Below the pieces are notes generated by a model. It saw nothing but the letters and a program-made list of their open reading frames with translations, was not told where the DNA came from and did no database searches. Shown here in pieces: positions 23,093 through 32,839 of a stretch of 64,000 nt of DNA (its first letter is position 1; every line of letters starts with the position of its first letter). This stretch comes from Mermis nigrescens (Eukaryota > Nematoda > Enoplea > Mermithida > Mermithidae): contig JAVLUZ010000610.1 in assembly GCA_036768485.1 (NCBI GenBank), positions 62,001-126,000 of the forward strand, read 5' to 3'. Both the position numbers and the translations under genes were made by a program.

Positions 23093-23901
23093 TAACCACT
23101 AACCAAACTTATGAAATTTTCCATATGTAAATAAAAATGTTTTTGTTTTCGTAAATTTGAATGTGTCAGCCATAATTTTAGAGGGATGATGAAGATTCCA
23201 ACACAAAGTCCATTCCTAATCAAAGACTGAGATTTTTACTTTTCTATAGATTTTCCGGCTAAAAACCTGCTTTTGGACTATATTTAGGGACATTTTCTGC
23301 TACATTTAGCCAAAAATTGAAGCAACTTCTTCACGTTCCATAAAAAAATGTCCAACCTCCACCCAGAAAACCAGAAAAGAGAACTAGTGAAAAATATGAC
23401 CACACAGACCGGACAAAATATGATCAAAAAAATGATGGCTCTACTTTTGAGCTACAAACTTACGAAAGTGCATATTATTTCAGATTAATAAGGAATAAAA
23501 AATTCTGAAGTTTATCAGCTTCCTGCGGAGAAGAGGGTCAGCATACACACGTGCACGGGGGTCTGAGGAATTAGAGATCCCTGAGAATCCGGTAGGTTTC
23601 TAAAAATCGATAAAGCGTCAGAATTTGATTTGGCATGTTTTATTGGGATTCTTGCCTCCCCCCGAATTCGGTCGCTGCATCCATTCTGGGCATCAAGTCC
23701 CCAAAGAGCAATTATGTATACTTGCGATCTAACAGGGGGAAAAGGAAACTTTTTCTAGAAAAAATACAATGTAATTAAAAGGTAAAATGGTCAAAACCAA
23801 AACTATTCCGCTTGAAGTCTTGTTTTAGCAGGCGTTCGGCAACAGCTGCGATATTAGATAGGCACTTATGAAGGAGAGTTTGCAATCTAAAACCACAAAG
23901 T
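23093..23901. other. No gene recognised
   Basis: A+T-rich sequence without convincing exons, RNA genes or element ends. The last bases abut the terminus of the palindrome at 23902. Confidence 0.4.
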
Positions 23902-24105
23902 AGTAGGTGGCGTCGCGTCACCCTGGGACACTTTTAGTGCAAACCATAGGACACATTGTGAAGCATAGTCATATACTTAAACATAGGCGTATTTCTCAGG
24001 GCGCAACCCAGGGCGCAAGGTGAGAGGGTGAATAGACGGGTGCGCTGATTTATCTAGAGTTAGAGCCCACACTAATGGCTGTGCGAATGAACTAGGAGTG
24101 GGCAT

Positions 24106-24657
24106 CACACGTGGGCGTGGGGGGTTTGGGGAGTATGCACCTCCTAGAAGTTGGAATACCCCCCAGAAATCCAAATACTCCCAGAATTCAATTTTTGAAA
24201 TTGCTTTTTTTGCAATTTTTTGATTCCATTGGATAGTGCTCGATTAGAAACGTCGAAAAATGATGTTTTTTCGCCATACGACCATTTTTAGACCATTTTT
24301 TGACTTTCGAAAATTTTTTCACCCCCTCTCCCAGAAATTTTTTACCCCCCCCCCCAATTTTGGTACTGCCCACCACACCTGGGCGTGGGGGTTGGTGGGG
24401 TATGCACCCCCCGAAAGACCAAAATACCCCCCTCCCCCCAGAAATCAAAATACCCCCTCCCCCAGAATTCAATTTTTGAAATTTTTTTGTTTTTTTCGCA
24501 ATTTTTTATGCCAATGGATAGTGCTCGATGAGAAACGTCGAAAATTGTGTTTTTATCGCCATACCACCATTTTAAAGACCATATTTCGACCTTCGAAAAA
24601 TCTTGCACCCCCCCCCCTCCAAATTTTTTTGCTGTTCACGTATGCTGCCCACCTATG
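24106..24657. mobile_element. CAYACGTGGGC MITE, copy 5 (outer, hosting copy 6)
   Basis: Starts CACACGTGGGC and ends GCCCACCTATG, and is interrupted near its right end by copy 6. The left flank is GTGGGCAT. A similar CTGGGCAT lies five bases beyond the right end, so the target duplication is imperfect or disturbed. Confidence 0.75.
24374..24644. mobile_element. CAYACGTGGGC MITE, copy 6 (nested in copy 5)
   Basis: Starts CACACCTGGGC and ends TTCACGTATG, with exact flanks CTGCCCAC (24366-24373 and 24645-24652). That target is the terminal part of copy 5 itself, so the family inserted into its own terminus. Confidence 0.9.
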
Positions 24658-24664
24658 ATGGGCT

Positions 24665-25200
24665 GGGCATGTGTATTATCAGATTGTAGTGATCATTAAG
24701 AACATATAAATGGATAACTTTTTCAGCTGATTGCTCTTCATAGAATAAATTGGTACCAGAATTTATTTGCGACTGATACATGGGAAATAGAATGTTTAGA
24801 ATTTTTTCTATAACCTGCAAGCCATATTTTTGATCGAATGTGAGACCAGCTTTATTGATTTATACTTCTGCTAGTCGTTTTTGTAAAGTATGACGGGCTT
24901 TATCGCTTTTTCTTATGGATTCCCAATCAGGGCTCTTGTCTGCTTTTGCTACTCGTGTAACAAAAGCTCGAGCTAAAGATAAGTTATCAGCTGTAGTAAT
25001 TTCAATGAACGTGCTTCCATTCATACAGAATATTTTCACATCTTCAGCATGTCCGCTCCCTTTTTGTTCGTTTGTGTTATGAAGTGCAATCACCTTGAAC
25101 GTCATTTGCTCGTTGAAACAAAAATCGTTGTTTGATTGTGAAATGCGCTCCTCAACACTTAAGAGCATGTCTGCATTTATGCGATGCCGTGGTGCAAAAT
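24665..25200 (-). pseudogene. B-type DNA polymerase-like fragment, FB-P left arm
   Basis: Minus-strand frame with RINADMLLSVEERISQSNND near the start, then FCFNEQMTFKVIALHNTN, a GSGH turn, FIEITTADNLSLARAFVTRV, ARHTLQKRLAEV, one in-frame stop at 24860-24862, then KYGLQ and HLYVLNDHYNLIIHMP. The order NEQM...GSGH...LARA...LQ-LA-E...L-HYN-I is what I associate with the region upstream of the exonuclease domain in protein-primed polymerases of Polinton/Maverick elements; no alignment was run. The plus-strand copy in the other arm matches closely. Exonuclease and palm motifs are absent, so it is non-functional. Confidence 0.55.
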
Positions 25201-25369
25201 GAATTCATTGCATTAAGCACTGTCAATGTACAAGCTTACAGTCAGAAAAACGCATTAGATCACAACTTTTAGCTTATCTCTGATGATATGCAAATATCTC
25301 GTGATGCAGAAGTTCTAGAAAGATAAAAAACCATTAGATTAAGCAAAAAAGGTTTGCCCACCCCCTCCC

Positions 25370-25470
25370 CCAAACTCACATTCCAAATTGTGCACCTCAC
25401 AAGAAGTCATATTCCGAATTGTGCACCTCACAAAATCTCACTATTCAAATTGTGCAATTACATTTTGCTC
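25370..25470. repeat. Short array of a 30-bp repeat, FB-P left arm
   Basis: Three units of AAATTGTGCACCTCACAAAA type. Mirror units lie at 27822-27910 in the right arm. Confidence 0.75.
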
Positions 25471-25955
25471 AAAAACATAGCCAATCCCCAAAAATTCTAA
25501 TGGTTGTACCTAATTTTAAATCCTTCAGAGAATATTGAGCATTTTAAGATTGGGAGCAGTTCACGCAGTCTTAGAAGTGATGTTGTATTCCATGTGAGCT
25601 ATAATTTGGGAATGGCGTAATAATTAGCTTAGAAAGACCATTGCTGTAATATGGTCAGCCTGTAAGTTAAGAGAACAACATTAAGAATGGCACAATTTGT
25701 GATGAATAAAAAATGCAGTATAATACAAAGAGAGTCAAGTAAGTTTTGAAGCTACAAATGTAAGAATCACTTTGGATGTGCTTAAACAATTGTACACACG
25801 CTACACACAGATAGTAACAAATTATAAGTGAAGCCTTGAGAATCCAATTTGCAGATATAAATAAACATGAATTGAAATAGAAAATTACTATGGTTAAAAA
25901 ACATGATGCATTTTGATTTGGCGGTAGATATATGATAATCTCGATTATTGTGCAC
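25471..25955. other. FB-P left arm, no gene; includes the unoccupied site of MITE copy 7
   Basis: ATATGGTCAGCCTGTAAGTT near 25650 is the mirror of the interrupted site at 27373-27630, without the insert. Open frames here show no homology I can name. Confidence 0.6.
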
Positions 25956-26225
25956 TTCACATTTTACACAAGAACTCACATTCCTAATTGTGCACCTCAC
26001 AAAATCTCACATTCCAAATTGTGCACCTCACAAAAACTCATATTTTAAATTGTACACCTCACAAAAACTACATTCCAAATGGTGCACCACACATTCTACA
26101 CAGACTGCTGCACAAACTGCACAAAATTCTGACATTCTGCTCAAAAATTCTGCACATTCTGCATAAAAACAACTTCTGCACAAAAAGCATCACAATCTAC
26201 ACAAGAGGCATCACATTCCACACAT
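25956..26225. repeat. 30-bp tandem repeat array, FB-P left arm
   Basis: About nine units around CTCACATTCCAAATTGTGCA then CCTCACAAAA, grading into CTGCACA-rich units. The mirror array lies at 26760-27075. Cys/His-rich frames across it (for example CTSQNLTFQIVHLTKTH) mimic zinc fingers but come from the repeat. Confidence 0.85.
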
Positions 26226-26293
26226 GCCACAAAAATCTCAATTCTACTTGTTTTAGGCAATTTTTTACAAAAAAAATTATGTATGCTTGCAGG

Positions 26294-26700
26294 TGAGAGC
26301 TGCTCATAGGAAAACGGTGAAGCCAGAGACATGTAGGCGGGGGAGCGGGGAAGCCATAGGGAGGACTTAGATGGCAGCTCAATTCTGCTTGCGCCAGTCC
26401 ATTACTTATGCTTTATTGTTACCTATCCTTCATCATTCCCCAGCAGTTCTTTTTCCTATGTGTTATCATAGCCTATCCTTAATCATACACTCCAGGGCCC
26501 TTTGCCTATGCTTAAGCATTGCCTATTCTTCACCATACCCATTCAGGTCCATTCCCTATGTTTTATCATTGCCTATTTTCTACATATCCTCCAGGGTCCT
26601 TATTTATGCTCAAGCATTGCCTATCCTTAATCATACCCTCTAAACTGCCCCCACCTACTACCGTCTCTTGCTTCACATTTTTCTAATGAGCGGTTTTTAC
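26294..26700. other. Central spacer of FB-P
   Basis: Unpaired between the arms. It contains about five loose repeats of CATTGCCTATCCTTAATCAT, the same phrase as at the FB1 ends and at 3.4-3.8 kb. This links the palindromes by shared terminal repeat content. Confidence 0.55.
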
Positions 26701-26759
26701 CTGCAAGCATGAATCATTTTTTTTAATGCATAAAACAACTAGAATTGAGATTTTTGTGG

Positions 26760-27075
26760 AATGTGTGAAATGTGATACCTTTTGTGTAGATTGAGATGCT
26801 TTTTGTGCAGAAGTTGTTTTTATGCAGAATGTGCATCATTTTGTGCGGAATGTGAGAATTTTGTGCAGTTTGCACAGCAGTTTGTGCATGATGTGAGGTG
26901 CACGATTCGGAATTTGAGTTTTTGTGAGGTGCACAATTTGGAATGTGAGTTCTTGTGAGATGCACAATTTGGAATGTGAGGTTTTGTGAGGTGCACAATT
27001 GAGATTGTTGGATTTTGTGAGGTGCACCATTTGGAATGTGAGTTCTTGTGTAAAATGTGAAGTGCACAATACTTA
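26760..27075. repeat. 30-bp tandem repeat array, FB-P right arm
   Basis: Mirror of 25956-26225, with units of TTTGTGAGGTGCACAATTTG then GAATGTGAG. Confidence 0.85.
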
Positions 27076-27380
27076 AATTTATCATTCATCTACCGCCGAA
27101 CTCAAATGCATCATAATGTTTTAGCCATAGTGATTTTCTATTTGAATTCATATTTATTTGCATCTCCAACTTAGATTATCAAAACTTTACTTATAACTGG
27201 CTTACTATAGCCGGACTGGTTTATCTGTGTGTAATGCGTATAGACTTGTTTAGGCATGTCAAAAGTGATTCTCCTATTTGTAGCTTCAAAACTTCATCAA
27301 CTCAGTTTGTATTATAGTGCATTTTTTATTCATCGTCAATTGTGTCATTTGAAATGTCTTTTTCTTGCTAACAGGCTGAC

Positions 27381-27622
27381 TATAGCTGGGTGTGTGGGGG
27401 TATGCAGCCCCCCTCGAGAAACCAAAATACCCCCCCCCCCCAATAATTCAATTTTTGAAAAGTTTTTTCCATTTTTTTTCGCAATTTTTTGATGCCAATA
27501 GATAGTGCTCGACGAGAAACGTCGAAAAATGTTTTTTTCGCTATACCACCATTTTTGAGGCCATTTTTTTGACCTTTGAAAAATCTTGAACCCCCCCAGA
27601 ATTCTCTTGCTGCCCAAGTATG
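27381..27622. mobile_element. CAYACGTGGGC MITE, copy 7 (in FB-P right arm)
   Basis: Exact flanks AGGCTGAC (27373-27380 and 27623-27630). The right end reads GCCCAAGTATG; the left end TATAGCTGGGT is decayed. The left arm of FB-P keeps the unoccupied site. The core GGATAGTGCTCGACGAGAAA type is present. Confidence 0.9.
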
Positions 27623-28290
27623 AGGCTGACCATATTACTGCAATGGTCATTGTAAGCTATGTTTTTGCGCCATTATTATATTGCAGCTCAGATGGAGGAG
27701 TACGACATCATTTTTAAGCTTGCATGAGTTGCTCCCAATCATAAAATCCTCAATATTTCTTGAAGGAATTGAAATTAGGAAAAACCGTTAAAATTTTTGG
27801 GGATTGCCTATGTTTTCGCGCAAAATGTGAGGTGCACAATTTGGAATGTGAGATTTGTGAGGTGCAAAATTTGAATCCGAGTCTTTGTGAGGTGCGTTAT
27901 TCGAAATATTTTTGATGTGCATAACTTGGGAAGTTAGTTCTTGAGGAAGGCAAACTTTTTGTGCTTAACGTAATGGTTTTTATATTATCTTTCTAGCCCC
28001 TCTACATCATGAGATATTTGCATATTATCAGTATAAGCCAAAAGTTGTGATCTAATAGGTTTTGTTGACTGTGAGTTTGCCCATAGATAGTGCCTAATGC
28101 AAGTATTCTAAATCTGAAAATCGCTTGCACCTAAAATTCGTGGATCAAAAGTTATGCCTATTTTCATTGTTTTAGCCGCCATATTGGATTATAATCATTT
28201 TCCACATATTTAATTTTGCCTATAAATATCAGAATGCTTCAGGCAAAATATATAAAAATTGGGTGACATTACTAATTTGTATACTACAGG

Positions 28291-28905
28291 CAAACTTTTG
28301 TCTACTTATGTGCGCAAGTTTGATGCTGATGCAAAAGTATATCTGCTAAGATTTAAAAGCACTATTGAAGTATAAGAAATTGAACGCATTTTGGATGATG
28401 CATTAGAACGCATCTTATGCGACTATCCTGCTGACAGCATGATTGGACTCAATATTAGACATCCTAGCTTAAATAAGTCAACAATAATTCCTTTTGCACC
28501 ATGGTATCGCATGAATGCAGACAGGACAACGATTTTTGTTTCAACGAGCAAATGACGTTCAAGGTGATTGCACTTCATAATACAAACATACAAGCAGGAA
28601 GCGGACATACTGGAAATGTAAGAACATTCTGTAAAAACAGAGCTGCGTTCATTAAAATTACTACAGCTGATGACTTGTCTTCAGCTCGAGCTATTGCCAA
28701 AGGAATAGCAAACGCAGATAAGAGCCCTGATTGGGATTGCACAGGAATAGGCGAAAAAGCCAGACATACTTTACAAAAACGAGTAGCAGAAGAATTATTC
28801 AATGAAGCTAGTTTAACATTCAATTAAAAATATGGCTTGCAGGCCTTAGAAAAAATTCTAAACATTCTATTTATTGCCCACGAATCAGTTGAAAAAATTC
28901 TGGTG
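28291..28905 (+). pseudogene. B-type DNA polymerase-like fragment, FB-P right arm
   Basis: Reads YVRKFDADAKVYLLRFKSTI, a stop, ERILDDALERILCDYPADS, NIRHPSLNKSTIIPFAPW, then a small deletion and frameshift at about 28515, then FCFNEQMTFKVIALHNTNIQ, GSGH, SSARAIAKGIA, ARHTLQKRVAEELFNEA, another stop and KYGLQALEKIL. It extends further N-terminal than the left-arm copy and retains residues lost there. The homologous tail (LDDHYDLITCMP) resumes at 29608-29718 after an interruption. Assignment to a Polinton-type polymerase is by motif order only. Confidence 0.55.
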
Positions 28906-29607
28906 ATAATTGTAACCAGCGCTTATGTTTAGATCACGCGCAGGTTACGTCATATACCTCCTATTTTAGCTAGCAGCGCGGCAGACAACATTTCGGCGCT
29001 TTATCACCATTTTTGCATAACCAAATATTAACAATAACATCTAATCAAATCCTCATCACCTTGCCAGACAAAACACACGCATTAGGTAATTTTGTAAATA
29101 AATGGTACGTGTAGTACTCGGGTTAGTTTATTTCGCGTGGGGTCGGCGTCTGTTTGCGAGTTTTTGGACGTATGTTTTTGTCATAGGTGTTTTTGGTAAA
29201 TCAGCGTTTTCCATGTGCCGTATATAGTGCACGGCAAAATTAGATTTTGGATTGAAGCTTTCTGTTTTACGGAGTCTTTCATTGCTTTTAAATGAAACGA
29301 ATCTTTAAAGCTTAGTTTCTTTCAACTTTGATTCTCATTCGGTTACATTCGGCTCTGGTGGGGAGATTCCACGACAATTGTTGATTAGCTTGGCATTTAT
29401 TATTTTCGATTATTTCCACCGAGATTTGAATCGGACGTAGAATATTGGATTCCAGCTGGGGGAATTAGGGCTCAACTTCCTTACTTGTTGTCTGATAACT
29501 GGACGGGAGGTTAAGTTCTCAGTGGATACATTTTGGCTATTTTTATTGTAGGTCAGAATTGCGACAAAATCTTATACAAAAATCTTAAAGTCTCCAGAGT
29601 TGTCGCA
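28906..29607. other. Segment present only in the FB-P right arm
   Basis: The left arm joins AAATTCTGGTACCAATTTATTC directly, whereas the right arm has about 700 bp between AAAATTCTGG and AATTTATTCTATGAAG. Either this is an insertion or the left arm has lost it. I find no clear terminal repeats and no convincing frame. Confidence 0.5.
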
Positions 29608-29718
29608 TCTGACGGCTACATAATTTATTCTATGAAGCGCCATCAGCTGAAAAAGTTATTCATTCTATATTTTCTCGATGATCACTACGATCTGATAACA
29701 TGCATGCCCTATATCTAG
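29608..29718 (+). pseudogene. Tail of the right-arm polymerase-like fragment
   Basis: Reads IIYSMKRHQLKKLFILYFLD then DHYDLITCMPYI. It aligns with the left-arm segment ending HLYVLNDHYNLIIHMP. The pattern L-HYD-I-M is expected shortly before a metal-binding C-x2-C region in the polymerase-like proteins I compare it with; that region is not present. Confidence 0.5.
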
Positions 29719-29906
29719 TTCACTATAACAGCCAATAGCGCAGGCTCTAACTCTAGCTTAGTCTAGGTTCAGCGTTCCCGTCTATTCACCCACTCAACTT
29801 GTGCCCTGGGTTGAGCCCTGAGACAAGCGCCTATGTCTAAGCATACGACTGTGCTTCACAATGTGTCCTATGTTCTGCACTAAAAAGTGTCCTAGGCTGA
29901 CGCCAC

Positions 29907-30159
29907 CTCATGTGGGCGTGTGGAAGGGGGTGCACCCTCAGAAGGCCTAACACCGCCCTCCCCAAATGAAAAACCCTCCAGAATTCAATTTTTGATTTTT
30001 TTTTGTTTTTTTTTCTCGCGATTTTTTGATGCTAATAGATAGTGCTCGATGAGAAACGTAGAAAAATGGTGTTTTTCCGCCATACCACTATTTTTAAGAC
30101 CATTTTTGACCTTTAAAAATCTTATACCCTCCTCAGAATTTCGGTGATGCCCACCTATG
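29907..30159. mobile_element. CAYACGTGGGC MITE, copy 8
   Basis: Starts CTCATGTGGGC and ends GCCCACCTATG with exact flanks GACGCCAC (29899-29906 and 30160-30167). The target lies in the terminal repeat of FB-P. Confidence 0.9.
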
Positions 30160-30172
30160 GACGCCACCTACT

Positions 30173-30509
30173 ATTCACCTAAAAAGCGCTAAATTTCTTT
30201 GGGAGTGCAAATTTATAAATAAACTGGACAGAAATCATTTTCCTAAAGGGGTTACAAGTAATCAAACCCGTCAATTATGGTAGTTAGCCGATTTAAAGCT
30301 TATTCTAGATAAAGAAGTTTTTATCAACCTCCTGAAAAAACACCTACTTAATTGTGGTCTGGCTGATTGACTTAAATGTGAAAATTTTCTTTCGATTTTG
30401 ATTCGTTCGGTATATGATTTTGTCCCAATTTCACTGGATTAAAAGGTTTGGTGGGCAAATCAACATAATAAACTTTCATACGCTATCACTCATGTATAAA
30501 TAAATGCAC
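30173..30509. other. Probable intron start of the HLH gene at 30510
   Basis: A+T-rich, no frame. It begins beyond the FB-P terminus and runs up to the splice donor GAG|GTGCAT of the minus-strand exon. Confidence 0.4.
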
Positions 30510-30722
30510 CTCTAAAAGACAGATGTGCGCAGTCGCCTCAGAGACGATTTGCTCTCTTGATACTTTGCTCGTCTTGTTCTGCAAATAAGGCACGCGATAT
30601 TTGAGACGGTCGAGCAGAATGGTAAAATTGCACCGTTGCTCGCGTTTACGTTTAGCTTTCGATTGTGACCGCTTATTTCCCTTCCGTGACCCGCTTGTAT
30701 CCGTTGACACAAAATCACCCAC
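30510..30722 (-). CDS. bHLH transcription factor exon (HLH exon 1 of 3)
   Basis: Starts at ATG 30722 (MGDFVSTDTSGS). A basic stretch SQSKAKRKREQRCNF leads into helix 1 (TILLDRLKYRVP), a loop YLQNKTSK and helix 2 (VSREQIVSEATAHICLLE). It closes at GAG|GTGCAT. This is a basic helix-loop-helix layout, with a somewhat unusual basic region that lacks the common E-R-x-R core. Such proteins dimerise through the HLH and bind E-box-like DNA in the nucleus. Helix 2 shares IVSEA-AH with the exon at 36146. The rest of the gene would lie downstream on the minus strand, and no further exon was found. Confidence 0.65.
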
Positions 30723-30784
30723 CGACTGACTACTATTATCAAGTTCTTTTGCCTTAAATTATACTTGTGTCTTGTATTTTTCTT

Positions 30785-30885
30785 GAAAAAATAATAATGA
30801 TAACGACAATAATAATAAAAATAATAACCATAACAATAACAATAACAACAACAATAATAATAATAATAATAACCATAATAATAAC

Positions 30886-30927
<42 letters not shown>

Positions 30928-30948
30928 CATCATCATCATCATCATAAT

Positions 30949-30979
<31 letters not shown>

Positions 30980-31295
30980 GTTGTAATAATAATATTATTG
31001 TTAATAAAAAATATTAATAATATTAAAATAATAACAACAACAACAACACCAGCGGCAACAACAACGATAATAATCATTTATGTTGTCGTTGTTGTTGTTA
31101 TTATTATCATTATTATTATTAATATTGATATTATTATTATTACTATAATTATTAATATCATTATTACTAATATTATTATATTTTTATTTTTATTTTTATT
31201 TTTATTAATAATATTATTAATATTATTATTATTTATTATTATTATTATTATTGCAATATAATAATAATAATAATTATTATTATTATTATTATCAA

Positions 31296-31361
<66 letters not shown>

Positions 31362-31800
31362 GTATTATTATTATTATTATTAAAATTTATTATTAATAAT
31401 ATAAATACTATTATTACTATTAATATTATTAATATTATTAATATTATTATTTTTAATAATAATAATATTAATAAATATTAATAATAATAATTTTATTATT
31501 ATTAATATTATTATTATTATTATTATTATTATGATTTTTATTAATATAAATATTTTTATTAATATTATTATATGATTATTATTATTATAACAATATTATT
31601 ATTATTATTAATACTATTATTATTATTATTATTATTAATTTATTAATATTAATATAATTAGTATTATTATTATTATTATTAATATTATTATTATTTTAAT
31701 TAATATTATTATTATTATTCTTATTCTTATTATTATTATTATTATCATTAAATACCATTATTATTTTTATTTTTATTATTATCATTATTAGTATTATTTT
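30785..31800. repeat. 1-kb trinucleotide block, (AAT)n then (ATT)n
   Basis: AAT-type units run to about 31065, and ATT-type units from about 31090 to 31800, so the block is broadly self-complementary. Poly-Ile and poly-Tyr frames on both strands are artefacts. It begins about 60 bp upstream of the HLH start codon. Confidence 0.95.
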
Positions 31801-32244
31801 ATTGTTTTCTGTCGTCCTCTTGCTCATATTCTAAGTATTACTTTTTATAACATTGTCGCAACTAAGATTTCATTGTTACTATTACAATATTATCTTATAA
31901 AATTATTGATATTACGTTCATTTCTATAAACATTTGGTACCCCAGAATCTGTGCTTATAACGTTATATAGCTGCGAGATGCGGCTTTTTCGAACGACGTA
32001 TATTGAAAATTTACTATTTATCTGACATTGCAATCGACGCTCAGCTAATAATCAGTGCGTAAAATTGTAGTCAATGTTATAAAATAAGGCGATTTTTGAA
32101 GGCTTTATTAAGCAGTTTGAAGACAACTCAGTATAAACGCCTATTATTATGGAACTGTACAACAATGAAATTCTCTAAAAACGCAATTCTTAATTTTTTT
32201 AGAATTTGCATTATTTCTTTCTATGCAATATGCTAAATATAAAA
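31801..32244. other. No gene recognised
   Basis: A+T-rich transition between the trinucleotide block and element E. No exon or element end can be supported. Confidence 0.4.
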
Positions 32245-32332
32245 TAACTAGCAAAGAGAAATGCTCCGCTGAAACAAAAAAAGACGAATATACTTGAAAT
32301 TGTGGATTATTAAGGACGTAAAAGGCTGGGAT

Positions 32333-32839
32333 CATAGATGGGCGGCACCAAAGTTCTGGGGGTGCAAGATTTTTTCAAAGGTTAAAAAATGGTTTTAAGA
32401 ATGGTGATCCGGCGAAAAACACCATTTTACAATGTCGTTCGTCGAGCACTATCCATTGGCATCAAAAAATTGCGAAAAAAAACACAACAAAAACTTTCAA
32501 AAATTGAATAATTCTGAGGGGAAGTATTTTGGTTTCTGGGGAGGGTGCATACCACACCTGGGCGTGGGGGTTTGGGGTATGCATTCTCCCCTCCCGAAAA
32601 CCAAATGCTCCCAGAAACAAAATACCCAGAATTCGATTTTTGAAATTTTTTCTGTTTTTTACGCAATTTTTTGATGCCAATAGATAATGCTCGATGAGAA
32701 ACGTTTAAAAAATGGTGTTTTTTCGCCATACCACCATTTTAAGGCCATTTTATAACCTTTGAAAAATATTGCACCCCCAGAATTTTCTTGGTGCCCACGT
32801 ATGGTGCATAACCCCCGAAACCCTCCACGCTCAGGTATG
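32333..32839. mobile_element. CAYACGTGGGC MITE, copy 9 (outer, hosting copy 10)
   Basis: Starts CATAGATGGGC and ends GCTCAGGTATG. Flanks GCTGGGAT and GATAGGAT match at 6 of 8. The related site at 48285 (GGAGGGACTAAGAAAATGCT) is unoccupied. Confidence 0.8.
32553..32803. mobile_element. CAYACGTGGGC MITE, copy 10 (nested in copy 9)
   Basis: Starts CACACCTGGGC and ends GCCCACGTATG. Flanks GTGCATAC and GTGCATAA match at 7 of 8. The target is the GGGTGCATACCCCC stretch near the end of the host MITE. Confidence 0.9.

Larger units (their letters stand above)
23902..30172. mobile_element. 6.3-kb palindromic element FB-P with polymerase-like pseudogenes
   Basis: Left arm 23902-26293 and right arm 26701-30172 are inverted, with termini AGTAGGTGGCGTC and GACGCCACCTACT. 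AGT...ACT ends and the decayed B-type polymerase-like segment in each arm point to a Polinton/Maverick origin. No target duplication could be found. Arms carry mirror arrays of a 30-bp repeat (AAATTGTGCACCTCACAAAA). Four MITE copies lie inside it (24106-24657 with 24374-24644, 27381-27622, 29907-30159). A segment of about 700 bp (28906-29607) is present only in the right arm. Confidence 0.7.

Noticed and set aside
24188..24658. Gly/Pro-rich frames in MITEs (also at 22.9, 32.4, 35.4, 36.6, 52.7 kb)
   Set aside because: G and C runs of the MITE family translated by chance; no frame is conserved among copies.
25948..27089. Cys/His-rich frames resembling zinc fingers (CTSQ...HLTKTH)
   Set aside because: They come from the 30-bp palindrome-arm repeat, occur in several frames and in mirror image in the other arm.
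23902..30172. 6-bp target duplication for FB-P
   Set aside because: Flanks CAAAGT and ATTCAC do not match, and shifting the termini by a few bases did not help.
30754..31481. Long poly-Ile, poly-Tyr and poly-Val frames on both strands
   Set aside because: They read straight through (AAT)n/(ATT)n and have no other residues or gene signals.
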